NCBI GenBank assembly: GCA_963702165.1
Contig: OY969722.1
Span: forward strand, 372,001 to 436,000
Origin: Terrimesophilobacter sp963702165
GTDB taxonomy: Bacteria > Actinomycetota > Actinomycetes > Actinomycetales > Microbacteriaceae
DNA length: 64,000 nt
Direction of reading: 5' to 3'
Shown in pieces: positions 1 to 8,462 of the stretch. A model generated the notes under the pieces. It worked only from the letters and a program-made list of their open reading frames with translations. It did no database searches and was not told where the DNA came from. The translations under genes and the position numbers were made by a program. Within the stretch, counting starts at the first letter, position 1. The number at the start of each line of letters is the position of its first letter.

Positions 1-1
1 A

Positions 2-163
2 CGGCGTTTCGAATGCAAGCCGGAGATGGCGCGGATCTTCCTGAAGCGGGCACGAGCAGTCATCGAATGCGGAGAGCATGAACTGGTGCCTCTGCTCCAC
101 AGCGAGGGCGTCGAACTTCTCCTGATCTCGCGAGCTACGCCGTATTCGCTGCTAGAGAACTAG
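2..163 (+). CDS. Hypothetical protein, C-terminal fragment
   Basis: An open frame runs from the left edge to a TAG at 161-163 and encodes 53 residues ending ISRATPYSLLEN. The start lies outside the window. The fragment is moderately charged, with no transmembrane segment or motif I recognise. The stop overlaps the stop codon of the convergent small gene on the other strand. No function can be assigned. Confidence 0.5.
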   Translation, partial: RRFECKPEMARIFLKRARAVIECGEHELVPLLHSEGVELLLISRATPYSLLEN

Positions 164-345
164 CCGCCAGAGCGCAAACTCGAAAGTTTTCGGGCGTTTT
201 CTTCCACGTCGCGGAGTGTGCCCACCTCTCGGATCCCTGCAATGGCGGGGGAGTACCGGTAGTGCGCGACGTAGGTAGAACGATCCCTCTTGAGAACGGT
301 TCGCAAGTTACTCAGGAAGACCGGAGGTTCGCCGATCAGGATCAT
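160..345 (-). CDS. Small hypothetical protein (61 aa)
   Basis: This is a 61-residue protein beginning MILIGEPPVFLSNLRTVL. The open frame extends further upstream, but I place the start at the ATG at 345 because a clear ribosome-binding site (GGAGAAG) sits 8 bases before it. Residues after this point look like a real protein, while those upstream are low-complexity Pro/Gly/Ala, as expected of a GC-rich chance frame. It is soluble and charged, with no recognisable domain. It converges on, and overlaps the stop of, the partial gene at the window edge. Function unknown. Confidence 0.5.
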   Translation of the reverse strand: MILIGEPPVFLSNLRTVLKRDRSTYVAHYRYSPAIAGIREVGTLRDVEENARKLSSLRSGG

Positions 346-520
346 TTCTGGCACTTCTCCTAGTGGGTTGAGGGTCGGCGTGTTTGGTCCGCCGACTGGT
401 CGACCTGGAGCGGTGCCCGGATGCTCGGCCCCTGAGTTTCCGTGCGCCGCGTGTGCCCCGCGCATCGACGTTCCACCACGCGTTCCCTAGACGCCTGACC
501 CGGAAGACACAAGTACCCCC

Positions 521-1279
521 TTGCTGATCGAGAAGAAGCGTGCCTTCGATAAGCACGCCACACCCGAAAAAGCCGAAAACCAGAAGCCCAGTGGGCGGCG
601 ACGTGGCGAAGCCAAGCGTGGCGTCCGCCACTTCACGGCGCGCTACCTCGGAGAACTCGGCCTCGGCATCGTCGCACTCGCGGTGATCGTCGGTGCCGGA
701 GTAGGCGTGCCGGCCTACGGTGACGCTCTCGTCGTCGCATCCGACATGACGCCCATGGAGCAGGTCTCCGAGCAGGATCTCGCCCCGCAGGCAGTAGAGG
801 TCCACAAGAAGACTCCGAAGCAAGCCGTGCACCGCGACACCTACGGTGCAACCGAGGCGCCGCCGGAGGTCGTCTGGCCCGTCGGTTCTGGTGCGACCAT
901 CACGAGCGGGTTTGGTGCCAGGGCGGGCTGTTCCGTCGGCTGCAGCACCAACCACCAGGGCATCGACTTCACGCCCGGCGCGGGCGCCCCGATCGTGGCC
1001 GCAGCCGACGGCGTCGTGACCGCAGCCAACACCGGTGGAGCATACGGCGTGCACGTGCGCATCAAGAGCGTTGTCGCCGGCCAGGAGGTCGAGACCATGT
1101 ACGCACACATGCAGTACGGCTCGATGGCCGTCAGCGTCGGCCAGACCGTCACGGCCGGTCAGCTCATCGGCGCAGTCGGCAGCACCGGCGTCAGCACCGG
1201 CCCGCACCTGCACTTCGAGGTTCACGTGGGTGGAAGCCCCATCGAGCCGCTCGGCTGGCTGCGCGCAAACTCGGTCTGA
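521..1279 (+). CDS. M23 family metallopeptidase, membrane-anchored
   Basis: This is a probable cell-wall endopeptidase of the LytM/M23 zinc family that cuts peptidoglycan cross-bridges outside the membrane. The 252-residue product has a basic cytoplasmic N-terminus, one transmembrane segment at about 45-65, a linker, and a C-terminal M23 domain (about 118-250). Visible zinc and catalytic residues are His145 and Asp149 (NHQGID), His196 (YAHM) and His229/His231 (HLHFEVH). Cys137 and Cys141 lie just before the first metal ligand, as in many actinobacterial members. The start is uncertain: the frame opens after a TAG at 488-490 and the first usable codon is TTG at 521, with no strong ribosome-binding site. 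Confidence 0.88.
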   Translation: MLIEKKRAFDKHATPEKAENQKPSGRRRGEAKRGVRHFTARYLGELGLGIVALAVIVGAGVGVPAYGDALVVASDMTPMEQVSEQDLAPQAVEVHKKTPKQAVHRDTYGATEAPPEVVWPVGSGATITSGFGARAGCSVGCSTNHQGIDFTPGAGAPIVAAADGVVTAANTGGAYGVHVRIKSVVAGQEVETMYAHMQYGSMAVSVGQTVTAGQLIGAVGSTGVSTGPHLHFEVHVGGSPIEPLGWLRANSV

Positions 1280-1328
1280 GTCCGCGAGGGGAAACCGGCT
1301 CGGGCCGGCCACAGGCTAGCCTGAGCCG

Positions 1329-2162
1329 GTGCCCTCGAACCCACCGACAGTGTCGATCGTCATTCCCGCCTACAACGAGGAGGCGTCGATCAAGGGATGC
1401 GTGCTGGCCGCGGTCCTGCAGACCAGGCCGGCCCACGAGGTCATCGTCGTAGACAACCGCTCGACCGACCGCACCGCCGAGATTGTGAAGGGGCTGCAAG
1501 CGGAGCATCCGCAGCAGTCGATCATCTACTTTCAGCAGAACGACGTGCAGGGAATCATCCCCACCCGCAACGCGGGCCTCGACGCCGCGACGGGAGACGT
1601 GATCGGCAGAATCGACGCGGACTCCGTCATCGAACCGACCTGGGTCGAGGAAGTCCAGAAGGCGTTCGCCGATGAATCCGTCGCCGCGGCGACCGGCCCC
1701 GTCCTTTACTACGACATGCCACTGCGGCGGTTCGGGCTGAAGGCCGACGACCGTCTGCGTCGGGTCATCCTGAGCCTGTCCCGCGACTATCACTTCCTCT
1801 TCGGCAGCAACATGGCGATCCGGAGGCAAGCGTGGGAGACCATCCGCGCGGACACCTGCCTCGATGAGAAGGATGAACTGCACGAGGACATCGACTTGTC
1901 CATCCATCTCGCGGAACATCGACTGCGCGTGGCCTACGTGCGATCGATGGTGAGCGGAATGTCGGCCCGTCGAGTCGAGGACAGCCCGCGCGAATACAGC
2001 TACTACGTCGGGCGCTTCGAGCGCACCTACGCGCGACACGGCCTGATGAACCCACTGTTGCGTGCACCTATGGTCGTCTTCTTCGCGGTGTACCCGCTCG
2101 CCAAGGCCATCCGCACGCTGCGCAACCGCAGGCTGTTCCTGGACCACGCGCCCGGCCGCTGA
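1329..2162 (+). CDS. Glycosyltransferase family 2 protein
   Basis: This 277-residue GT-A fold glycosyltransferase probably transfers a sugar from a nucleotide donor to an envelope acceptor. It opens with the family signature VSIVIPAYNEE (8-18), has a donor-binding Asp at 42 and the metal-binding DAD triad at 96-98. A hydrophobic segment near the C-terminus (APMVVFFAVYPLAKAI) may anchor it to the membrane. The start is a GTG. The next gene, dinB, begins 29 bases downstream. The sugar and acceptor cannot be read from sequence. No cell-wall or polysaccharide cluster surrounds it. Confidence 0.88.
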   Translation: MPSNPPTVSIVIPAYNEEASIKGCVLAAVLQTRPAHEVIVVDNRSTDRTAEIVKGLQAEHPQQSIIYFQQNDVQGIIPTRNAGLDAATGDVIGRIDADSVIEPTWVEEVQKAFADESVAAATGPVLYYDMPLRRFGLKADDRLRRVILSLSRDYHFLFGSNMAIRRQAWETIRADTCLDEKDELHEDIDLSIHLAEHRLRVAYVRSMVSGMSARRVEDSPREYSYYVGRFERTYARHGLMNPLLRAPMVVFFAVYPLAKAIRTLRNRRLFLDHAPGR

Positions 2163-2191
2163 CGGTCGGTCGGCGGGGTTAGCCTGAGTGC

Positions 2192-3424
2192 GTGGGCAAA
2201 CAGGACGGCAGCGACCGGCAGGTCAGTGGCGAGGACATCGACAGCAGTTCTGCGCCCATCCTGCACGTCGACCTTGACGCCTTCTTCGCGTCGGTCGAGT
2301 TGCTTGAGCACCCAGAACTCGCCGACAAGCCGGTGGTCGTCGCCCACAATTCGGCGCGATCGGTGGTCACCGCGGCGAACTACCCGGCGCGCAAGTACGG
2401 GGTGCGTTCGGCGATCCCGCTGGCCAGGGCGCTGCAGCTCTGCCCGAAGGCGATCGTGCTCGAGCCCCATTTCGACCGGTACCGGGCGCTGTCGCGGCAG
2501 GTGATGGGCATCCTCGACGACGTGTCGCCGATTGTGGAGCGGCTCGGCATCGACGAGGCGTTCCTCGACGTTTCCGGTGCGAGCGCGGTGATCGGCTCAC
2601 CGGCTGAGGCTGCGGAGCTGATCCGCGGCCGCGTACTCGCCGAGACGGGGCTCACCTGCTCTGTCGGTGCGGCGGCGACCAAGTTCGTCGCCAAGCTCGC
2701 CTCCGGGCGAGCCAAGCCGGACGGGCTGCTGGTGATCCCTCGCGACGAGACGCTTGCGTTCCTGCATCCGCTGCCCGTCGGTGCGCTGTGGGGCGTCGGG
2801 GCGGTCACCGAGAAGACGCTCCTGGACCGCGGCCTCGGCACCATCGGCGACGTGGCGGCGGCGCCACTGGCGACGTTGCAGCGGGCGCTGGGCGCGGCAT
2901 CCGGTCGCAAACTGCATGAACTCGCGAACGGCATCGACCCGCGGCCGGTCGACACGAACTCGGTGGAGAAGAGCGTCGGGCACGAGGTCACCTTCGAGAC
3001 CGATGTGACGGATGGCGACCTGCTGCGGCGCGAGTTGCTTCGGCAATCCACCCAGGTCGCGGCGCGGCTCCGCGAAGCCCGACTCGCCGGCCGCACCGTC
3101 GCCCTCAAGCTGCGCTTCTCCGACTTCACCACCATCACGCGCTCGCGCACGCTGGTCGAGCCGACCGACCTGGGTCGCCGGATCTACGACGAGGTGCGCT
3201 CGATCTACGATGCCCTCGACAACCGGAGACCCGTTCGGCTCATCGGCGTGCGCGTCGAGCAGCTGACCGGCGATGAGGCTCAGCCGGCGCTGTGGGACAC
3301 CGACGACAGTTGGCGGGAGGCGGAGCGTGCGATCGACGGTGTCGCCGACCGGTTCGGCCGTGGCGCGCTGCGGCCCGCTGCGTTGCTGAAGTCGACGGCA
3401 CCCATCCGCCCGTCCGGTTCTTGA
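2192..3424 (+). CDS. dinB: DNA polymerase IV
   Basis: This is a Y-family translesion polymerase that extends past damaged or mismatched template ends. The 410 residues include HVDLDAFFASVE with catalytic Asp27, and the second acidic pair Asp121-Glu122 in GIDEAFLDVSG. These are followed by the helix-hairpin-helix thumb and the little-finger domain ending near 380. Length is normal for actinobacterial DinB. The GTG start gives an N-terminal extension of about 22 residues before the palm. I see no LexA box in the short upstream gap. Confidence 0.95.
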   Translation: MGKQDGSDRQVSGEDIDSSSAPILHVDLDAFFASVELLEHPELADKPVVVAHNSARSVVTAANYPARKYGVRSAIPLARALQLCPKAIVLEPHFDRYRALSRQVMGILDDVSPIVERLGIDEAFLDVSGASAVIGSPAEAAELIRGRVLAETGLTCSVGAAATKFVAKLASGRAKPDGLLVIPRDETLAFLHPLPVGALWGVGAVTEKTLLDRGLGTIGDVAAAPLATLQRALGAASGRKLHELANGIDPRPVDTNSVEKSVGHEVTFETDVTDGDLLRRELLRQSTQVAARLREARLAGRTVALKLRFSDFTTITRSRTLVEPTDLGRRIYDEVRSIYDALDNRRPVRLIGVRVEQLTGDEAQPALWDTDDSWREAERAIDGVADRFGRGALRPAALLKSTAPIRPSGS

Positions 3425-3474
3425 ATCTCGAAGTTCACTGCGAGTCTTGAGCATGTGAGACGTACGGTTGCGTC

Positions 3475-3789
3475 ATGCCAACAGTCGCAGAGGAACTCGC
3501 GGAGTCCGTGCCCAGTCGCGGCGTGAAGATCGCTTACGGTGAAGCCGTTGTGATGGGAGACACGACGATTGTGCCCATCGCCTTGGTCACCTACGGCTTC
3601 GGCGGCGGTGGAGAGGGGCAATTGAGCGGTGGTGGAGGCGGCGGTGCGACAATGCCGCTCGGCGTCTACGTGACGCGCGGAGCCACCACCAGTTTTCGAC
3701 CCAATCCAATCGCGTTGCTCGGGGTGTCCATTCCGCTTGTGTGCGCTGCCGGCTGGGCGATCTCTCGCATCGTGAAGGCGATGCGCTAG
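3475..3789 (+). CDS. GerW/YtfJ-like protein
   Basis: This 104-residue protein has the layout of the GerW (YtfJ) family: a short N-terminal helix, a beta-rich core (GEAVVMGDTTIVPIALVTYGFGGGG), a glycine-rich loop (about 43-57) and a hydrophobic C-terminal helix (about 80-98). YtfJ is known from spore germination in Bacillus, but relatives are common in actinobacteria that do not sporulate, where the role is unknown. Its TAG overlaps the stop of the convergent nucleotidyltransferase gene. Confidence 0.7.
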   Translation: MPTVAEELAESVPSRGVKIAYGEAVVMGDTTIVPIALVTYGFGGGGEGQLSGGGGGGATMPLGVYVTRGATTSFRPNPIALLGVSIPLVCAAGWAISRIVKAMR

Positions 3790-4559
3790 CCCCAGCCGAG
3801 CCGGCGCCTGACCGCCTGCGCGCCGCGATGCGGGAAAGCGTCCCAGCCGGGGGCAAGTTCGTCCTCGGCGAGTTCGAGCAGCAACCGAGCGCACGTCTCG
3901 ACATCGCGCTCTTGCGCGTCGGCGACGCGGGCGGCGAACGCCGGATGCACCAGTTCGATCCGGCGCAGCACGTCGAACGGGTCGAGTCGCTCCGGTCCGA
4001 TCCCGGGTTTCCTCAGCACCAGCGCCTCCAGGAGTGAACGCACAGCGACCGAGCGCACGCCCTCACCGGCGATGAGCTTCTCGCCCCTTCGGTGCCGGCC
4101 CACCCCGATCAACAGCACTGCGATGAACAGCAGGATCTCCTGCTCCGCGTCGACGCTCTCCCGCGGGCTCTGCCGCGAGATCATCGCATCGATCGCCTGA
4201 CCCACCCCGCCGCGGTCGAGGACCACCAGGGCGGTCTTGCCCTGCCAGAGCGCCAGGTCATCAACGGATGCGACCCCGAACTCGAGCACGTGACCGGTGT
4301 CGTAGATGACCTTGCGGCCGCCCTCGTGCTCGGGTGCCGCTACCGCGATGCGCTCGTGCTCCGGCAGCCAATCGAGGTTCCGCTTGAACTCATCCTGCAG
4401 CCCCGGCTGAACGACGAGCGCGAAGTCGTGATCCGACCACTCATCGGCTCGGGAGCGGTCGGCCGCTGAGCCCATGAACACCAGCCCGATCACATCCGGC
4501 CGGTCAGAGACACTCGCGAGCAGCCGGTCGCTGAACGCCTCGAACTCGTCGCGCCGCAC
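3786..4559 (-). CDS. Nucleotidyltransferase-fold protein (Pol beta superfamily)
   Basis: The product (257 aa from the GTG at 4559) carries the nucleotidyltransferase signature FMGSAADRSRADEWSDHDF, with the Gly-Ser turn and paired metal-binding Asp residues (SDHDF). This is followed by a mainly helical C-terminal half. Relatives include aminoglycoside adenylyl- and streptomycin-type transferases and minimal nucleotidyltransferases. The substrate here is unknown. The start follows the TAG of the upstream LLM oxidoreductase by 4 bases, so the two genes are co-transcribed. The open frame runs further upstream, but those residues are low-complexity serine and lie inside the neighbour. Confidence 0.7.
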   Translation of the reverse strand: MRRDEFEAFSDRLLASVSDRPDVIGLVFMGSAADRSRADEWSDHDFALVVQPGLQDEFKRNLDWLPEHERIAVAAPEHEGGRKVIYDTGHVLEFGVASVDDLALWQGKTALVVLDRGGVGQAIDAMISRQSPRESVDAEQEILLFIAVLLIGVGRHRRGEKLIAGEGVRSVAVRSLLEALVLRKPGIGPERLDPFDVLRRIELVHPAFAARVADAQERDVETCARLLLELAEDELAPGWDAFPHRGAQAVRRRLGWG

Positions 4560-4563
4560 GGTT

Positions 4564-5478
4564 CTAGCCGACCTGCGGGACGATCTCGGTGGCGAAGAAC
4601 TCGAGCTGGTCCAGGTCGTGCAGGTCAAGCACCTGCAGGTAGATGCGCGTCACACCCAGTTCCGCGTATTCGCCCAGCCGGTCAACGACCTCGGTGGGTG
4701 TGCCGACGATCCCGGCCGGGCGCATGCGGTCGAGGTCCCGGCCGATGGCACTTGCCCTGCGCTGGGCTTCCGCGGTGCTCGCGCCGACAGCGATGGTGCC
4801 ACCGATCGAGAGGATCGGCAGCTCGCGTTCGGCGGCGTCGCTCGCCTCACGGACGCGTGCCATCCTGGCGCGGTGCTCAGCCAGGCCGACGAACACCGAG
4901 TTGTACTCGGTCGCGAAACGCGCCGCCAGGGCGGGCGTGCGCTTCGGCCCACCGCCGCCGACGATGATCGGCACGCTCTCTTGAGTCGGCTTGGGCAGCC
5001 CGGGCGCATCCTCCAGCCGGTAGTGCTCACCCTCGTACGAGAACCGGTCGCCGACCGGCGTCGACCACAGGCCGGTGATCAGCTCGAGCTGCTCCTCGAG
5101 CATCCCGAATCGCTTCGCGGGGAAGGGGACACCGAGCGCGGTGTGCTCCTCCTCCATCCAGCCGGTGCCGAGCCCCAGTTCGACCCTGCCGCCGGACATC
5201 TGGTCGACGCCGGCGACCTGGATGGCGAGGATGCTGGGGTGCCGGAAGGTGACAGAGGTGACGAGCGTGCCGAGCCGGATGCGACTGGTCTCCCGGGCAA
5301 GGCCCGCGAGCGTTGTCCACGCATCCGTCGGCCCCGGCAGCCCGTCGCCGCCCATCGACAGGAAGTGGTCGCTGCGGAAGAAGCCGTCGAAGCCGAGCCG
5401 TTCTGTCGCTTGCGCGACGGCGAGCAGGTCGTCGTAGCTCGCACCCTGTTGGGGCTCTGTGAACACGCGGAAATCCAT
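4564..5478 (-). CDS. LLM-class (luciferase-like) F420/FMN-dependent oxidoreductase
   Basis: This 304-residue TIM-barrel flavoenzyme belongs to the bacterial luciferase-like superfamily. Supporting blocks are the N-terminal MDFRVFTEPQQGASYDDLL, the central SDHFLSMGG and IRLGTLVTSVTFRHPS, and GGRVELGLGTGWMEEEHTALG, typical of actinobacterial F420-dependent members. The substrate is not evident. Its start faces the TPP riboswitch and ykoE transcript, and it probably forms an operon with the downstream nucleotidyltransferase gene, 4 bases away. Confidence 0.88.
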   Translation of the reverse strand: MDFRVFTEPQQGASYDDLLAVAQATERLGFDGFFRSDHFLSMGGDGLPGPTDAWTTLAGLARETSRIRLGTLVTSVTFRHPSILAIQVAGVDQMSGGRVELGLGTGWMEEEHTALGVPFPAKRFGMLEEQLELITGLWSTPVGDRFSYEGEHYRLEDAPGLPKPTQESVPIIVGGGGPKRTPALAARFATEYNSVFVGLAEHRARMARVREASDAAERELPILSIGGTIAVGASTAEAQRRASAIGRDLDRMRPAGIVGTPTEVVDRLGEYAELGVTRIYLQVLDLHDLDQLEFFATEIVPQVG

Positions 5479-5512
5479 CGTCCCACCGTATCCGCACTAG
5501 AATGGGTGCCGA

Positions 5513-5603
5513 ACACGGGAGTCCGGTGAGCCGGGCTGAGAGGAAGCTGATCGAAGCTTCGACCGTCGAACCTGATCTGGATAATGCCAGCGCAGGGAGG
5601 GCC
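5513..5603 (+). promoter_or_regulatory. TPP riboswitch (THI element)
   Basis: The conserved THI-box blocks are present in order. A GAGTCCGG...GGGCTGAGAGG segment (5518-5543) forms the first pyrimidine-sensor arm. It is followed by a variable hairpin and by CGAACCTGATCTGGATAATG (5566-5585) leading into CCAGCGCAGGGAGGG. It lies immediately upstream of ykoE, whose family transports thiamine precursors, so thiamine pyrophosphate should switch the operon off. A short complement downstream (GGGAG pairing with CTCCC at about 5612-5616) could act in the off state by masking initiation signals. Ends are approximate. Confidence 0.93.
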
Positions 5604-5650
5604 AAATCTCTACTCCCGTGCCTATTTCAACCACTGAAAGGGCACGAACA

Positions 5651-6268
5651 GTGACCAGCACTACAACAACCAAGCAACCCGTCGTCCGCCGGAACCTTCG
5701 CTGGCGCGTGGTCGACATCGTGGTGGCGAGCGTCATCGGCGTCGCATCCGGCGCGGTCTTCCTGGTGTGGAACGTCGCCTCCGAGCCCATCACCGGGCCG
5801 CTCGGCGCGCTGCTGCCGGGTCTGCAGGCACTCGGCCACGGCTTCTGGCTCTTCGCGGGCGTGCTCGCGGGGCTCATCATCCGCAAGCCGGGCGCGGCGC
5901 TATACGGGGAACTGCTCGCCGCAACTGTGTCGGCGCTGGTCGGCAACCAGTGGGGCGTTGACACGCTGGTCAGCGGCGTCGTGCAGGGGCTGGGCGCGGA
6001 ACTGGTGTTCGCGGTGTTCCTGTACGCCAATTACCGGGTCTACGTCGCGATGCTTGCGGGCATGGGCGCCGGGCTCGCGATGGTCATCCACGACCTGATC
6101 GTCTGGTACGCGGGCGCAGACACGCTGTTCGCCACGGTGTACGCGGTCTGCGGAATCATCAGCGGCGCGGTCATCGCCGGGCTGCTGTCGTGGCTTGCCA
6201 TGCGCGCTCTCGCCCGCACGGGAGTGCTCAGCCGGTTCGCGGCCGGTGAGTCGGCCAAACGGGTGTGA
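5651..6268 (+). CDS. ykoE: ECF transporter substrate-binding (S) component, YkoE type
   Basis: This is the membrane S component of an energy-coupling-factor importer for thiamine or its pyrimidine precursor. About six hydrophobic helices fill the protein, beginning at RWRVVDIVVASVIGVASGA and including the well-conserved GELLAATVSALVGNQWG. Placement right after a TPP riboswitch supports the substrate. I chose the GTG at 5651 because AAAGGG lies 8 bases before it. A GTG at 5618 would add 11 residues. The stop overlaps the start of the ATPase gene (GTGA). Confidence 0.9.
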   Translation: MTSTTTTKQPVVRRNLRWRVVDIVVASVIGVASGAVFLVWNVASEPITGPLGALLPGLQALGHGFWLFAGVLAGLIIRKPGAALYGELLAATVSALVGNQWGVDTLVSGVVQGLGAELVFAVFLYANYRVYVAMLAGMGAGLAMVIHDLIVWYAGADTLFATVYAVCGIISGAVIAGLLSWLAMRALARTGVLSRFAAGESAKRV

Positions 6269-7713
6269 GCGCGTCGACGCGGGTGAGCGCGCCCGCGCGC
6301 GTCACGGCTCGCGGCTGGGGTTGGCGACACTCCGGCCGCGAGCGGTGGGCGGTGGACGGTATCGACCTCGACATCCGGCCGGGGGAGCGCGTGCTGCTGC
6401 TCGGGCCATCCGGGGCCGGAAAGTCCACCCTGCTCTCGGCGCTCGCCGGGGTGCTCGGCGGTGCGGATGAGGGCGAACAGCACGGCGAGCTGACGATCGA
6501 CGGCCGCGAACCGGATCCCGCACACGGGCGGGTCGGCTTGGTGCTGCAGGATCCCGAATCCCAGGTCATCATGGCCAGAGTCGGCGACGATGTGGCCTTC
6601 GGATGCGAGAACCTCGGGATCCCGCGTGAGGAGATCTGGCAGCGGGTCGGGGAGGCGCTCGATGCGGTTGGCCTGGACCTGCCTCTCGACCGTTCGACCG
6701 CGGCGCTGTCCGGAGGACAGAAGCAACGGCTCGCACTGGCCGGGGTGCTGGCGATGCGCCCGGGTCTGCTGTTGCTGGATGAGCCGACCGCGAACCTGGA
6801 CCCGGACGGCGTGCTCGAGGTTCGCGACTCTGTGAGCAGGGTGGTCGAGGCCACCGGTGCGACGCTCGTGGTCGTCGAGCATCGGGTCGACGTGTGGCTG
6901 CCGGTCGTCGACCGGGTCATCGTGCTGTCGCCCGAGGGCGGGGTGATTGCCGACGGGGAACCGGATGCTGTGCTCATCGACCACGGAGAAACGCTCGCCG
7001 CGAGCGGAGTGTGGGTGCCAGGTCGGGCAGCGTGGAGTCCGAAGCGGTCCACGCGACAGGGGGAGAGGCTGCTCAGCGCCGACTCGCTCAGCGTCGGCCG
7101 GGCCGGTACCGCAGTCCGCTCTGGACTCGACCTCGAGTTGCGCGAGGGCGTTGCGACCGCGCTCAGCGGTGCGAACGGATCCGGGAAGACCACTCTCGCG
7201 CTCACCCTCGCCGGGCTGCTGCCGCCGGTCGCCGGTCTGGTGACGGCATCCGATGCCCTGCGCGCCGGTGTCGGCCCGTATCCGTACCGCTGGAAGTCGC
7301 GCGACCTACTCACACGCATCGGGATGGTGTTCCAGGAACCCGAGCACCAGTTCCTCGCCTCAACAGTCCGCGCCGAGCTCGAGGTCGGGCCTAAGGCGCA
7401 GCGGCTGCCGGAGCCTGAGGTGCGTGACCGCGTCGACGAACTGCTGCAGCGGTTGCGGCTGGAGCAGCTGGCCGAGGCGAACCCCTTCACACTGTCCGGT
7501 GGCGAGAAGCGCCGGCTCAGTGTTGCAACCGCGCTCGCCACCCGTCCCCGCATCCTGGTGCTCGACGAGCCGACCTTCGGCCAGGATGCGCGCACCTGGC
7601 GGGAGCAGGTGGCGTTGCTCGCCGAGCTGCTCGACGAGGGCAGCTCTGTGCTGTTCGCAACGCACGATCGGGTGTTCGTCGAGGCGCTTGCCGATCGGGA
7701 GGTGGCGCTGTGA
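6265..7713 (+). CDS. ykoD: ECF transporter ATPase, two ABC domains (YkoD type)
   Basis: This single 482-residue chain holds two ABC ATPase domains, replacing the usual EcfA1/EcfA2 pair. Domain 1 has Walker A GPSGAGKST (47-55), signature LSGGQKQRLAL and Walker B LLLLDEPTANLD. Domain 2 has Walker A GANGSGKTT, Q-loop FQEPEHQFLA, signature LSGGEKRRLSV and Walker B ILVLDEPTFGQD. It powers uptake through YkoE and YkoC at the inner face of the membrane. It overlaps ykoE and ykoC by 4 bases each, so translation is coupled. Confidence 0.95.
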   Translation: MSASTRVSAPARVTARGWGWRHSGRERWAVDGIDLDIRPGERVLLLGPSGAGKSTLLSALAGVLGGADEGEQHGELTIDGREPDPAHGRVGLVLQDPESQVIMARVGDDVAFGCENLGIPREEIWQRVGEALDAVGLDLPLDRSTAALSGGQKQRLALAGVLAMRPGLLLLDEPTANLDPDGVLEVRDSVSRVVEATGATLVVVEHRVDVWLPVVDRVIVLSPEGGVIADGEPDAVLIDHGETLAASGVWVPGRAAWSPKRSTRQGERLLSADSLSVGRAGTAVRSGLDLELREGVATALSGANGSGKTTLALTLAGLLPPVAGLVTASDALRAGVGPYPYRWKSRDLLTRIGMVFQEPEHQFLASTVRAELEVGPKAQRLPEPEVRDRVDELLQRLRLEQLAEANPFTLSGGEKRRLSVATALATRPRILVLDEPTFGQDARTWREQVALLAELLDEGSSVLFATHDRVFVEALADREVAL

Positions 7714-8462
7714 CCGCGTTCGCTCGGGTGAACCCGGTCGCCAAATTGGCCGCGGCGCTGCTGCTGGCGGGCTGTCTCGTGCTGACCATCGATCCGGTGT
7801 CGGCGGCGACAGCGCTGCTGCTCACCGGCATCGCACTGCCGTTCATTGGGCCTGGATGGCGCACGTTCTGGGCTCGAACCTGGCCGGTGTGGGTCGCCGC
7901 CCCACTGACCGGGTTGACGATCCTGCTCTACGGGCAGGCATCCGGGACCGTGCATGTCGAGTTCCTCGCGGTGCGGATCAGTGACGGCTCGATCGAGCTG
8001 GCGGTGGCCACCACCCTGCGGGTGCTGGCGATCGGGCTGCCCGCGGTGGTGCTGTTCAGCTCGGTAGACCCGACGGATCTCGCCGACGGTCTCGCGCAGG
8101 TCTGGCGACTGCCCAGCCGCTTCGTGCTCGGCGCCCTGGCCGGCCTTCGGCTGGTCGGCTTGTTCATCGACGACTGGCGCTATCTCGAGCTCGCGCGTCG
8201 CGCGCGGGGCGTCGGCGATACCGGACGGATCCGCCGCATCCCCGGGCAGGTGTTCGCACTGCTGGTGCTGTCGATCCGGCGCGGCACGAAGCTCGCCACC
8301 GCGATGGAGGCCAGGGGGTTCGGCGGACTGCATCGCACCTGGGCGCGCGAGTCGCGGTTCGGTGCCGCCGAGTGGCTGGTGGTCGCATCCGGCGCCCTGG
8401 TCGGTGCGGCGGCTATCGTTGCTGCCGTCGTGACAGGGGAGTGGAACTTCATTGCTGGTTGA
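7710..8462 (+). CDS. ykoC: ECF transporter transmembrane (T) component, YkoC type
   Basis: This is the 250-residue T component (CbiQ/EcfT family) that couples the ATPase to the S component. It has hydrophobic helices at about 10-60, 65-85, 100-125 and the C-terminal end (VVASGALVGAAAIVAAVVTG). The conserved cytoplasmic coupling region is the DDWRYLELARRARGVGD...IRRGTKLATAMEARGFGG stretch, which contains the two Ala-Arg-Gly motifs that touch the ATPases. It starts 4 bases inside ykoD and overlaps the next gene by 11 bases. Confidence 0.93.
   Translation: MTAFARVNPVAKLAAALLLAGCLVLTIDPVSAATALLLTGIALPFIGPGWRTFWARTWPVWVAAPLTGLTILLYGQASGTVHVEFLAVRISDGSIELAVATTLRVLAIGLPAVVLFSSVDPTDLADGLAQVWRLPSRFVLGALAGLRLVGLFIDDWRYLELARRARGVGDTGRIRRIPGQVFALLVLSIRRGTKLATAMEARGFGGLHRTWARESRFGAAEWLVVASGALVGAAAIVAAVVTGEWNFIAG

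Noticed and set aside
290..490. 66-residue frame just before the M23 peptidase gene as an N-terminal extension
   Set aside because: It ends at a stop in the peptidase frame. Its sequence is Pro/Gly/Arg-rich and antisense to the better-supported small gene at 160-345.
5618..5650. GTG 5618 as the ykoE start
   Set aside because: No ribosome-binding site at a proper distance. The GTG at 5651 has AAAGGG 8 bases upstream. Kept as an alternative.
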